A stretch of DNA of 27,337 nt. Source: Xanthoparmelia taractica (lineage: Eukaryota > Ascomycota > Lecanoromycetes > Lecanorales > Parmeliaceae). The stretch's first letter is position 1, and each line of letters starts with the position of its first letter. Below, piece after piece: positions 1 through 8,804 of the stretch. The notes beneath the pieces were generated by a model that saw nothing but the letters and a program-made list of their open reading frames with translations, was not told the DNA's origin and made no database searches. The DNA is taken from assembly GCA_033085395.1 (NCBI GenBank), contig JANQBS010000408.1, forward strand, positions 1-27,337, in the 5' to 3' direction. The position numbers and the translations under genes are program-made.

Positions 1-810
1 GAATATAAAAAAATATTACGTAATATATTTATTAAAAACTCAATGGGAGTATGGGATATCCTATACCTTTCGATATGTTATTCGAAAAATTAATCCCATA
101 CCATCAAATATACCACACCTTTCCGACCCGTAATCGAAGTTATATCGCTTTAAGATATATTTATTTCGATTTAACGAAGAGTTCGATATTATAATAATAA
201 TAGATTTCTTTCTTTAAAAGATAGAGAGATTAAAAGTTAAAACTATAAGAAATTAATTCGTTAGCGCTTAATAAGCGATCTAATTAATATAAGAGACGTA
301 TAATTAATACGATAATATTTTCTTTATTAGATACTGAGTTCTAATAGAACTAATCTCTAAGGAATACGAAAACTCTAGAGTATACGAAGACGATATATAA
401 TCGCCAAGGCCTCGCCAAGACCTTAGGTCATGAACCTCGCTATAACTTCGCAATAAACTCTAAACTTATAAGTAGTCGACGCTAAGACGCATGTAGCGCT
501 AGGTCTAATATATATATATATATATATATAAAAGAATATTATATCTAATAAATAAAGAATTTAATTAGAAAATTTAATAATTAGAGTTTAGATATAAAGA
601 GAATTTCTATTATAATTAAGTTTTCTTTTCTAAATATATTCATAATAATCTATTAAGTATTTTAGTCTTTTTACTTAAATTATAGAGCTAAAATTATACT
701 TTTAAAATAATTAAAAATAAAAAAATTTAATCTTATAATTATTGCGATATTTCTAATTAAAATATATTCGTCTTCGAGATATTATCGACTTACGTTTTAC
801 GAATTTAATT
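1..810. repeat. AT-rich block with RIP-like signature
   Basis: This stretch is strongly A+T rich and full of TA steps, while CpA and TpG are nearly absent. Between 541 and 780 I count one CA and one TG. CpG still occurs regularly (for example cgatat, gcgctta, gacgta). Loss of CpA/TpG with gain of TpA is the classic footprint of repeat-induced point mutation in Pezizomycotina. Composition returns to normal sharply at about 805-815. Every frame is broken and I cannot tell which repeat it came from. It is probably the edge of a longer mutated repeat cut by the window start. Confidence 0.8.
509..530. repeat. (TA)11 microsatellite
   Basis: Eleven uninterrupted TA dinucleotides lie inside the AT-rich block. 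This is likely replication slippage in already TA-rich DNA. Confidence 0.9.
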
Positions 811-1397
811 CGTGGGCACTAAACTCGTTCTTTTATATATACTGATAATAGATATTTTTTCAACACTAATAAACCTGATCACATTCAGTACGCTTTTATA
901 TGACAAAGATTCTTTGATACGAATCATACGCTTAGCATACAGTAAGCATTTGCGCCGACCCCCTGCCGCCCATAAAGTACTCCGTACGAGAAGTGAGTAC
1001 GATCTTTTTGCATCTAATAATAGTCTTGTGCCAAGAAGTCTTCAGCGTCTATTGGTCACTCCCAGCTACCGTGATCTGTGCGTTGGCATGCATAGTGTAT
1101 CACAAAGCGAAGTAGTTCTATCTTATTTGCGCTCTATCTGATGAAAAGTAATCGTGCTGCATCCGTTCATGTTCCCCCTTTTGCGCTTCAAACATCATCT
1201 TCTTTCATAAGTACTTCGTACAAACCCAATCTCGCTTCGGAGTTTGCGCAAATACCGAGCCTCCGCCCCGGCGCCCGATTATCCCCATCTTATCTCTATT
1301 ACATCCAAAAATGTAAAAGTATACAAACCTACTGTATACCTTAACATTCCTCTTCATTCAATGTGTTGTTCTTATTCTCCTTCTTCCTCCCCCAATT
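811..1397 (+). promoter_or_regulatory. Upstream region of the MFS transporter
   Basis: This is 587 bp of normal-composition DNA between the mutated block and the transporter ATG. No convincing gene is visible; an open frame at 812-1141 begins with GTG and has no recognisable content. The last 60 bases before the ATG are strongly pyrimidine rich (runs of ctcctt and ttcctccccc), typical of a fungal 5' leader. Near-identical palindromic words of the type agtactccgtac and agtacttcgtac occur near 977 and 1210. I see no clear TATA box or named binding site. Confidence 0.4.
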
Positions 1398-2902
1398 ATG
1401 CCTCAATCCGACTCGCAAATTGCCTACACTGGCCATGATCCGGAAGACCCTGGTGATCCTCCAAATCAAAACCATCATCAGCAGCCTAATGAAGCTTCCG
1501 AGGCCGCATCTGAAGATGCCGAGAAGCCATCACCGAATGCCTGGATGGATCCCAGTTCCTTTCCAGAAGGTGGTACAAAGGCATGGCTCACCGTGACTGG
1601 CGCTTCTGCATGCCTCTTTGTATCCTTTGGCTGGGTCAACTGCGTCGGCATCTTCCAGGAATACTATCAGACACATCAACTCAAAGAGTACTCTGCATCC
1701 AATATCGCGTGGATCCCTGCTTTACAAAGTAGGTCATCGTCGCCGTGTCATCCCACTTCTCTGACGATGCTAGTATTCTTTATGCTGTTTGGTGGAACTT
1801 TCGTCGGCAGGTTATTCGATAGCTATGGGCCCCGCTACCTTCTCCTATGCGGCACATTCTTTCACGTGATTGGACTGATGATGACATCGATCAGCAAAAA
1901 ATACTACCAGATAATGCTCAGTCAAGCAATATGCTCTTCTATTGGAGCCTCAATGGTCTTCTATCCCAGCTTCAGTTGCGCATCAACTTGGTTTTTTAAA
2001 AAGCGAGGCGCTGCTCTTGGCCTAGTCGTGGCTGGATCCTCGCTCGGCGGCGTCATTTTCCCCATTATGATTATCCATCTGCTGCCAGAAGTCGGTTTCG
2101 GCTGGACGTTGCGTATCTGTGCATTCCTAATATTGGCGCTGCTCATCTTCGCAAACCTAACGGTTCGCTCTCGGATTCCCCCTACGCCACGTCCATTCAA
2201 CGTAATGGCTTTCATCCGTCCGCTGAAGGTGCCGAGTTTTTCGCTCTTGACAGCGGCGGTCTTCTTCTTCTATTGTTAGTCAAGCCTTGCATGATTCCCT
2301 TATGTTAGCTGATTGCCATAGGGGGCATGTTCATACCCTTCACGTTCATCGTCGTAGAAGCGCAGTCGCACGGCATGTCTCTGCGTCTTGCTAATTACCT
2401 CGTACCGATTCTGAATGCCGCAAGGTCAGTGCTCCTGTATCAAGCTATTACGCGCTGTTAATTTGCTGTGCTCAGTATAATTGGACGTACTGTTCCCAAT
2501 GCTGTTGCCGATAAGGTCGGCCGGTTCAATGTCATGATCGTTATGAGCGGTTTCACGACGATTCTGATCCTTGCGTTGTGGCTGCCTGCAACCGGTAATG
2601 CCGCCAATATCGTCTTTGCAGCACTTTTCGGTATCGCTTCAGGTGCTGGTATTGGCCTTACACCAGCGCTCTGCGCACAGGTGTCGCCTATCCAGGAGAT
2701 CGGCGTTCGCACGGGGACCGTATTCTCGATTGCAGCTTTTGCAGCATTGACTGGCTCACCAATCGGAGGTCAGATTATCGCTGATAGTCATGGTTCGTTT
2801 CGATATGCGATAGTCTTTGGAGGTGTGAGCTGTGCCCTTGGCACGGTCCTTTTCATAATAACGAGAATATCTCACGCTGGCGTCAAGATGGTAAAGATTT
2901 GA
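1398..2902 (+). CDS. MFS transporter, monocarboxylate permease-like (MCT/SLC16 type)
   Basis: Four exons join into an intact 453-aa protein: 1398-1728, 1774-2274, 2322-2424 and 2476-2902, with introns of 45, 47 and 51 nt, all GT-AG. About 60 polar N-terminal residues precede roughly twelve hydrophobic membrane segments. Family marks include the PEGG-KAW entry to the first membrane segment, IFFMLFGG followed by GRLFDSYGPR (the loop 2-3 motif of the major facilitator superfamily), FYWGMFIPF, ANYLVPILNAAS and ADKVGRFNVM. In this fungal family the proteins move monocarboxylates or related small acids, or nicotinate- or toxin-like metabolites, across the plasma membrane; substrate cannot be read here. 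The first intron is a multiple of three and stop-free, so a naive translation runs through it. No cluster partners adjoin, and the upstream neighbour is a RIP-type block, so the gene lies at the edge of repeat DNA. Confidence 0.9.
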
Positions 2903-3384
2903 GCAGGTTCTCTACCAGGAGATTCATCAGATCCCAAGGATGGATTCAAGGAAGAAGCTGCAGGCGCCCTATAGGGATTGGTTAGCCTTAATGCCAGGTG
3001 AGGAGCTCTACTAGGAGTTGGCTATCAGTGTAGCCGTGTCACTGCGTTGCTGCTCCTATATCATATCCTCCCCCTCAATTATCTAAATGATAGGTGTGGC
3101 TACTTGGACAGCGCTTTAAACGAATCTCTGCTCTCTTACCCAACGCTCTGGCTGTTCTCTTAGAGGTTGGGACTTTCTTGATCAATCGAATGGTGACTGC
3201 TTCAGATATGCTGTACGCATGTGATTATGACAGGGAGCCGTCGTGACTGTAATTAAGAAAGCACTGTCTAGTGTAAGAGCGTTTGAAGGTACTGTAGCAG
3301 CAACATGGAAGAACAGAGTCCTCTTTATAAAAGGTAGGACGGCCAAGGACTAACTTGTGACTAGTAGAGTTACATGTAGAGTTT
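2903..3384. other. Intergenic region 3' of the transporter
   Basis: About 480 bp between the transporter stop and the TRIM insertion. It presumably holds the transporter 3' UTR. Every frame is interrupted and I recognise no gene, repeat or RNA. A pyrimidine run (tcctccccctca, around 3066-3077) would be a purine tract on the minus strand, but nothing else supports an element there. Confidence 0.4.
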
Positions 3385-3389
3385 ATTTT

Positions 3390-3479
3390 TGTTGGAATTT
3401 GACACTACTCAGCCCTATCGCTTGTATGTAGTCAGATTTTTCAGTAGCTACAAACCATCCGTCACCCACATTTCCAACA
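3390..3479 (+). repeat. 5' LTR of the TRIM
   Basis: A 90-bp terminal repeat bounded by TG...CA inside the short inverted repeat TGTTGGAA/TTTCCAACA. It differs from the right copy only at position 12 of the repeat (A here, G in the right copy). Confidence 0.9.
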
Positions 3480-3491
3480 GGTTATGAGCCC
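3480..3491 (+). other. Primer-binding site (half tRNA-iMet type)
   Basis: GGTTATGAGCCC follows the 5' LTR with no gap. Its complement, GGGCTCATAACC, is the anticodon stem-loop of fungal initiator tRNA-Met (CAT anticodon). Copia-group elements prime from such an internal tRNA fragment rather than from the tRNA 3' end. The match is read by eye. Confidence 0.75.
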
Positions 3492-3546
3492 GGACTGCGC
3501 TAGTCCCAGTAGCCGTGACGGGTCCCTCACTGAGCGGCAGTGTTGT

Positions 3547-3607
3547 ACGGAAGTCCCACGTCGAGCTGGGCAACGGAAGCCCCACAGCGGTGGGCAACGG
3601 AAGTCCC
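3547..3607 (+). repeat. Three short tandem motifs inside the TRIM
   Basis: The word acggaag(t/c)ccc occurs at 3547, 3573 and 3597, spaced 26 and 24 bp apart, and gggcaacggaag occurs twice. The block lies early in the non-coding interior, where packaging or dimerisation signals are found in LTR elements. Any role is unknown. Confidence 0.6.
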
Positions 3608-3950
3608 GTGTATTGTCGAGTGGAGTGTCGGGGCGTTGGCTAGGAGGAAGGAAACAAAGGAACGACACCTATAGCAACGAGACACCATCGAAATACGACG
3701 GGCAGACGGACTTCAGGCCAGAGGGTCAGAGGGAGTCAGGCAATAGGCTCTAAGGCCAGGTGACCAAAGGGAGCAGTCAATCGAGTACTCTTTCCCCCAC
3801 CCACGAGCGAGCGATTGAGCGGTGGAAGGTTTTAAGGAGGCTACGTGTCAAGAGTTAAGGATCAGAGGGAGCTACGTGAAGAGACTATACGAATATCAAG
3901 GGGGGGAATACGGTCTACTGTGCGTGATAGGCCTGAGTATTGAGAGGGAG

Positions 3951-4040
3951 TGTTGGAATTTGGCACTACTCAGCCCTATCGCTTGTATGTAGTCAGATTT
4001 TTCAGTAGCTACAAACCATCCGTCACCCACATTTCCAACA
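3951..4040 (+). repeat. 3' LTR of the TRIM
   Basis: This is the second 90-bp direct repeat, preceded at once by the purine tract gagagggag and followed by the ATTTT target duplication. Its right end is only 198 bp upstream of the COQ10 start codon. Confidence 0.9.
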
Positions 4041-4238
4041 ATTTTAACCTCCCCAGCCCTACAAGGCGAGAAATTTCTGGAGCAAGCAATTGACTTTGTT
4101 TCAATCTCGACGTCATTATGGAAACTCCGGAGGAGCCTCATGGAGTCATTGCTCGCATTGCCCGTCACTCCACGCGCATTAACGACCTCTCAATCCTAAA
4201 AAAATCACTCACCCGAACCTCTCCAAACCGGAAAAACC

Positions 4239-5069
4239 ATGAAGACGAACCCCCGACTCCTGCTCCTCCGTCCCTCAAACACCCTCATCCTCCCCCCAAA
4301 ACCCACCACCCCATCCCGCCGCCCCTTCGTCTCCAACCCCCTGACCCCCCTCCAAACCCTCACCGCCTCCCGCATCCTCCCCTACCCCTCCGCACCCCTC
4401 TACAACCTCATCGCCGACATCCCCGCCTACCCATCCTTCATCCCCTACTGCACAACCAGCACCATAACCTCCCTCTCATCCCCGGACCCGACCCACGGGA
4501 AAAAATGGCCCAGAACCGCCGACCTCCGCATCGGCTACGGGCCCTACGACGAATTATTCCGCAGCGCCGTCTACTGCCTGCCCTACACAGTTCTCGAAGC
4601 CGTGGCCGGGGACGCGGCGCCGACGATCGCGAGGAGGCAATTACCGCATTATTACGACGAGGCTGAGGACGGGGGACGCGATGAGAAGGAGAAGGAGGAG
4701 GATGCGGAGAAGTCGGCGGGGAACAGGTCGATTTTCACGTCGTTGCTGACGCGGTGGACGTTCGAGGAGTTTCCGTTTAAGCCGGCCCCGCCGGATGGGA
4801 AGTCGGCGCCGGAACAGAGCGCAAGCGCGCCGAGCCAGCCGAGGACGGAGGTCAATTTGGTGGTGGAGGTGCGGTTCGCGAGTGCGGTGTACAGCGCGCT
4901 GAGCCAGGCTGCGGCGCCCAAAGTGGCGGGGATGATGATTGAGGCGTTTGAGAAGAGGGCTGCTGCGGTGCTGGGAGAGGGTCATGGGGAAGAGAGTAGG
5001 GCGGAGAAGGATAGTTCGAAGAGGAGCGCTATCGAGGGGGTTACGAGGGGTAAGGGCACGATAATGTAA
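4239..5069 (+). CDS. COQ10: Coenzyme Q-binding protein COQ10 (START/polyketide-cyclase fold), mitochondrial
   Basis: A single exon of 276 aa. Coq10 is a START-fold lipid chaperone on the matrix side of the inner mitochondrial membrane. It binds ubiquinone and supports respiration and Q biosynthesis. The first ~40 residues are rich in R, P, L and S without acids, fitting a targeting peptide. Domain marks are ASRILPYPSAPLYNLIADI (residues 43-61), FIPYC, ADLRIGYGPYDELF (94-107), TRWTFEEFP (171-179) and, after EVNLVVEVRFASAVYSAL, the helix KVAGMMIEAFEKRA (228-241). Between them lies an acidic insert (about 138-163) and a Pro/Ser-rich stretch (180-202), making it longer than yeast Coq10. An out-of-frame ATG at 4118 opens a frame overlapping the gene, which suggests the main transcript starts downstream of it or scans past it. 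The first half is C-rich on this strand and the second half G/A-rich. Confidence 0.92.
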   Translation: MKTNPRLLLLRPSNTLILPPKPTTPSRRPFVSNPLTPLQTLTASRILPYPSAPLYNLIADIPAYPSFIPYCTTSTITSLSSPDPTHGKKWPRTADLRIGYGPYDELFRSAVYCLPYTVLEAVAGDAAPTIARRQLPHYYDEAEDGGRDEKEKEEDAEKSAGNRSIFTSLLTRWTFEEFPFKPAPPDGKSAPEQSASAPSQPRTEVNLVVEVRFASAVYSALSQAAAPKVAGMMIEAFEKRAAAVLGEGHGEESRAEKDSSKRSAIEGVTRGKGTIM

Positions 5070-6147
5070 TGGAGTTGAAAGGAGCCATGGGAAAAGCATT
5101 GCCCAGGCGTGGGAGAGAGAAGGCGTTCAGCAGCTACCATCACTGGCGGACTCGACAATAGCATAGATATGGAAGATCGGAGTCGAGCATTCGTCAATCA
5201 TATATAGATTGGTTAAGTCGATGCCGTGGCCTTAGGCATAAATGCAAACGTCCAATTTTCTTACGTCGTTGATAGCAGTCAAGAATACCCTAGAAATGCG
5301 GTAGGATGTGCGACCACTGCACAACTTTGAAGCACCCAGATGGAAGAAAACGTAGACTTATCACGATTTCGACAATGACAATAAGACGCGCAGCCATATA
5401 TAAAAACCCTGAGATAAAGAACAAGAGATTACAGGGCTATCGTAGCTTATACCCGCCGAGGTTTATAAGCGATGAGATCATATAGCCGTCAGCAATGATA
5501 CTGACGGCCTCGGTAAGACATCCTATGCCCAGTGTGCAACCCATGGAGATACATGTAGAAGTATATCGGCGAACCCACCTAGCCTTGCATGACCTACTCG
5601 CCAATTCTCGAGGTGTTGAGTGGTAACTCTATGCAGAAGTTAAAATGTTCGTTATACAAGTAAAATAGACATACCGTCAGCGTTCCATACCTGCGCCCGA
5701 AAAAGACAACAGAGTGTTCTAGCGCATAGCTCCTGTAGAATGGTGGGAGCAGATTCTAACATCGATGAGGCTGAGCGGTTATTCTCCAGATGGAAGGGTT
5801 CAGTAATGGGACGAAGCCAGTAGGACGCTAGCCTAAGGTGGATTGCAAGCACTATCATGACACCCAGGAGTGCTCGTTTGCATACATGGCAACTCATTCA
5901 TTGGCCCGATATTCTCGTTGTGCTGCACGCAGACGGAGGAATGCCTGGAGCATTTGCAGCTACGCATATTGTCTCACGAAGTAGCATGACACATCTTGTC
6001 GATTGTTGGAATGCTCGGAGTGGCTGCTTTTCCTAATGAGGGATGATCCAAACATAAAGCACCATCGGAAGGAGCCGCGTCAAAGCAATCATTAGGTCCA
6101 GTAGATCCAAGAATGGGTCATTGCAAAGATCCTCAGGACTGCAGTGC
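5070..6147. other. Convergent intergenic region, no confident gene
   Basis: About 1.08 kb between the 3' ends of COQ10 and the mpaB-like gene. The longest minus-strand frame (5652-5897, ATG at 5897) would give 81 aa starting with a Cys-containing hydrophobic segment (ALLGVMIVLAIHL), like a signal peptide. A possible donor (gtatgg) lies near its end, but no acceptor or homologous motif supports it, so I do not call a gene. A perfect 8-bp hairpin lies at 5485-5508. Confidence 0.4.
5485..5508. other. Perfect 8-bp stem-loop
   Basis: GCCGTCAG, then an 8-nt loop (caatgata), then CTGACGGC. It lies in the convergent 3' region after COQ10. It may be a 3'-end structure or chance. Confidence 0.5.
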
Positions 6148-7531
6148 TTAGCCCGGCGCAAATGGGCAGCCGCCTCGTTTCCGGGAGGTTAATTGTTTAC
6201 GATCCTCATCCATGTCTTTGACACCTTTCCCCCTCAATGCTCTCGGCCCAATTTCAGCGTAGGTCCAGCCCTCTGGATGATATTTGTTTTCATCATCACC
6301 AGGCAATTTACGACCCGAAAGGCGAGTCAGCCAGGACTTTGGGCCCCAGCGCCTTAAGAAAGTTGGCTTCACATACCATGGATAGGACAAGTACTCAATA
6401 ACGTTGTAACGACCAGTCGATGGATCCGGACTCGAAGGAATGTAGTGCTTCCTCATCAGTTCAGGGCGAGGAAGAGCAACATGACGGAGTAGTAGCTTTC
6501 GGACCTGGAATAGACCATTGACCATGGTGTGATACACCCGGGGGGCCTCAGGGTACCTGGAATGGCATCAGCTATGTTAATATTGCCAGATTGTTAAACC
6601 TACATCATGGCCTTTCGTACTCTTTCCCCTACTATAACAGAGACTACTTTCTTGCAAGAACTTAGCAAGCCAGCGGGAACATTGATGCAAATAATCTCCA
6701 AGTGAGAGTCAGCAAGCTGTTTATTAGTAACGGCAGGGACCATATATATTTCTTCATATTTTAGGCTCCACGCTTCCACCTCATTCAGCCACTGTAGTCC
6801 GTCCTTCCATCCTGGTATTGAAGAAGGTAAATTTGAGTATGATATGTCCATAGCATCGCCCATGCTTTTCCAGTAGGTGCCACAAGCACAAAGTTCCAGC
6901 TCTGTCAAGTTTCGCCACTCGTAACTTCTGACCCATCTCGCCGGTTCTAAAGCGAACAAACTCAGTGTGTACAGCATATCATCGTTTGTAATCTTTCCAG
7001 CCTTTTTGTATCCTGCGTGCAGGAAGTTCATGCGAGCTATGGCTTGAATGGCTCTCTCGGATGTTGGCTCGTTGAGTGCAAACTCTAGCAGCAGGACCCC
7101 GGTGTCTGCAACTCGTTTTGATGCCGTTTCAACATCTGCAAGCTGTCCGGTAGCAACGAGAAGGGAGGAGACGCTGGGTATTCCGTATGTCTATGGCTCG
7201 ATAGTAAGCAGATGTTGGCCTTATTGGGGAGCCTCTTTGTCCACAAAAGAGCATCTGGGTTCCCTGCCTTGAAGAGCGCAAGTATGATAGCAAAGCCGAA
7301 GAAGTGTGGAAATTCTAACTCGGTCAAGTCTTTCAATATAGCCTGGGCGTCATTTGTAGTCATATGGCCGAAGGATGCCCGGCCGGCAGGACTGAACCTC
7401 CTCTGCAGACTCTTCGCCCTTCGGTGTCGGAGTAGATGAACAAGCAGCAGATAGACGAGCAGTGTCGGTAGGAAAAGGATCCCCCATTGTTGCGGCGAAG
7501 CGAACAGGTATGAGGCCAACTGAATGGCCAT
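6148..7531 (-). CDS. mpaB-like ER-bound oxygenase (rubber-oxygenase/DUF2236-type domain)
   Basis: Three exons on the minus strand (7531-7268, 7190-6604, 6556-6148) join into 419 aa. Residues about 17-35 form one N-terminal membrane anchor (ILFLPTLLVYLLLVHLL), followed by basic residues. The catalytic-type domain carries FPHFFGFAIILALFK, GIPSVSSLLVATGQL, LYTLSLFALEPARWV, WRNLTELELCACGTYWKS and GDAMDISY, ending in the RGGCPF tail of the family. MpaB and relatives are ER-anchored oxygenases, one of which cleaves a farnesyl chain in mycophenolic acid synthesis; most paralogues have no known substrate. The first intron (7267-7191, 77 nt) starts with GC and ends with AG; no GT donor there restores the conserved K-TYGIPSV junction. 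The second (6603-6557, 47 nt) is GT-AG and splits a Met codon. No biosynthetic cluster surrounds it. Confidence 0.85.
7191..7267 (-). other. GC-AG intron in the mpaB-like gene
   Basis: Reading on the minus strand, the exon ends ...ctcttcaag and the intron starts gcaggg and ends ccatag. Exon 2 then opens with acatacgga (TYG). Splicing here restores the conserved reading in phase 0. Without it the frame drifts and meets a stop. Confidence 0.7.
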
Positions 7532-8804
7532 AGTTCAAACAAAAGGCACTTGGACTCGGACTTCGATGTCAAAGCTTCCGCCGCATATGAAACTATACCT
7601 TTTTAGTCAATTGCGCCTCCAAACGAACTTCTCAATCTCCAGAATTACGAACAAGCTGCCTACTGCGATGAGTCTCTGGGGTGACAAGCCTTCTTCAATC
7701 ATGGTTCAGATCTCAAGACACCTATCTGATTAAATTGGGCTCTGGCCAAAACACCTCTCAAAGAATGGCATAAATCCTAATGCATCTGCCAGATCTCTTT
7801 CGGCTCAAACTGTAAGTATCCATAAAATAAGGCTCATACTGAACACCAATTGTATGACCATGAACCCATTGGTGTACTGGAAGAGGCGATGACTTGGGTA
7901 CCATCCCGATATTGGCCGTCATCCGAATGATTCCATTTCCCCTATTCAAAGAGGCTTCATCCCCCAATTGAATCCCATCAATGCAAGATCCAGTGGAGTA
8001 GGCATCTATGTGAACTTCCCGATGCTATACGTGGCCAAGACTCTGTTCTATGTTACCTAAGAGGCTTCAATATGCTTCAGATTACCACTACCCTTCGGTT
8101 GAAAGATCCTATCTCGGCCAATGTCTTGAAGCTCAGATGGAGCCCTGTCTAAGAAAAGTCTCTGGGTTCCACCTTGGCTCATCAATTCCGCTCCTACTGG
8201 ACACTGTTGGACTTGAACAGGCTCTGCGGTGGGACATGTCGCGCTACGATCTTTGGTCTCATTCCCAGCTGTAGACTCAGTGCGAGGATACATGATTGAG
8301 AACCCTTCAATACGTTAATCTCCAAAGCCTCCACCCTAGAGCTTATAAGACAAACTGTCTCGTTTTTGTATCCGTTTATTTCGTCCTGTGTCATCGTCCC
8401 TTTTTGTCATGTGTGTCTTATTCGAATACCGAATATGGCTTCTACTCACTCAGGGCCACGTTCCCTTCATAAAGCCTCCTGCTGCTCGCAACTTTTCGTA
8501 CTCCTCTCCATTCTACAGACAACGATGAGGACCCGTGTAGACCCCCCTGAAAATGAAAGTATCACCATATTGTGGATCATCATCCCACTCGCTCTTATCC
8601 TAATTTTCGTCATCGTCTGTGACGATTACGAGACTGAGTAGCTCTGCAACAACAGCCTTATCATACTTCACACCGCCCCAAGAGATAAGGCACTCAGTTG
8701 CAGCCCTACGATCTCGAGGCAACAGTCAGAGCACTCTACGTTAACCCCAACGAAGCGAAGTCAGGAACCAAACACCAGTAGCAGCCATTTCGCAATTTTT
8801 GGCT
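7532..8804. other. Gene-poor region with possible coding remnants
   Basis: About 1.27 kb without a gene I can name. On the minus strand one frame is open from about 8023 down to 7758, roughly 90 codons with coding-like content (motifs such as GSCIDGIQLGDEASL and HQWVHGHTIGVQYEPYF). It has no clear start and matches no family I recognise. On the plus strand 8434-8641 could encode 68 aa (starting MASTHSGPRS) with a hydrophobic stretch ending VIVCDDYETE; the opposite strand there reads as acidic sequence with a stop, so either may be a shadow. From about 8646 to 8825 a Ser/Thr-rich plus frame leads into the methyltransferase relic. I read the whole as decayed DNA. Confidence 0.35.

Larger units (their letters stand above)
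3385..4045 (+). mobile_element. Complete TRIM (miniature non-autonomous LTR retrotransposon) with target-site duplication
   Basis: A 651-bp element (3390-4040) is flanked on both sides by the 5-bp duplication ATTTT (3385-3389 and 4041-4045). It has two 90-bp direct terminal repeats (3390-3479 and 3951-4040) that start TGTTGG and end CCAACA. Directly after the left repeat comes GGTTATGAGCCC (3480-3491), complementary to the anticodon arm of eukaryotic initiator tRNA-Met, the half-tRNA primer site known from copia-type elements. A purine tract, gagagggag (3942-3950), abuts the right repeat. The 471-bp interior has no gag or pol, so reverse transcriptase and integrase must come from an autonomous copia-like relative. 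The repeats differ at one base in 90, implying a young insertion. Confidence 0.9.

Noticed and set aside
812..1141. 109-codon plus-strand open frame next to the AT-rich block
   Set aside because: It starts with GTG, has no motif, and its N-terminal hydrophobic look comes from T-rich codons at the edge of the mutated block.
3462..3753. Overlapping open frames on both strands inside the TRIM
   Set aside because: Short, composition-driven, without gag, protease or reverse-transcriptase motifs. They fall within a structurally complete non-autonomous element.
4118..4666. 182-codon frame overlapping COQ10
   Set aside because: It is out of frame with COQ10, is mostly Pro/His/Arg from C-rich codons, and matches no family. 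The START-domain frame explains the DNA.
4641..5099. 152-codon antisense frame over the end of COQ10
   Set aside because: An Arg/Leu-rich shadow of the G/A-rich coding strand.
5652..5897. Possible small secreted protein of 81 aa on the minus strand
   Set aside because: Signal-like N-terminus, but no stable cysteine pattern, no acceptor for the possible intron and no recognised homologue. Left as a note in the intergenic entry.
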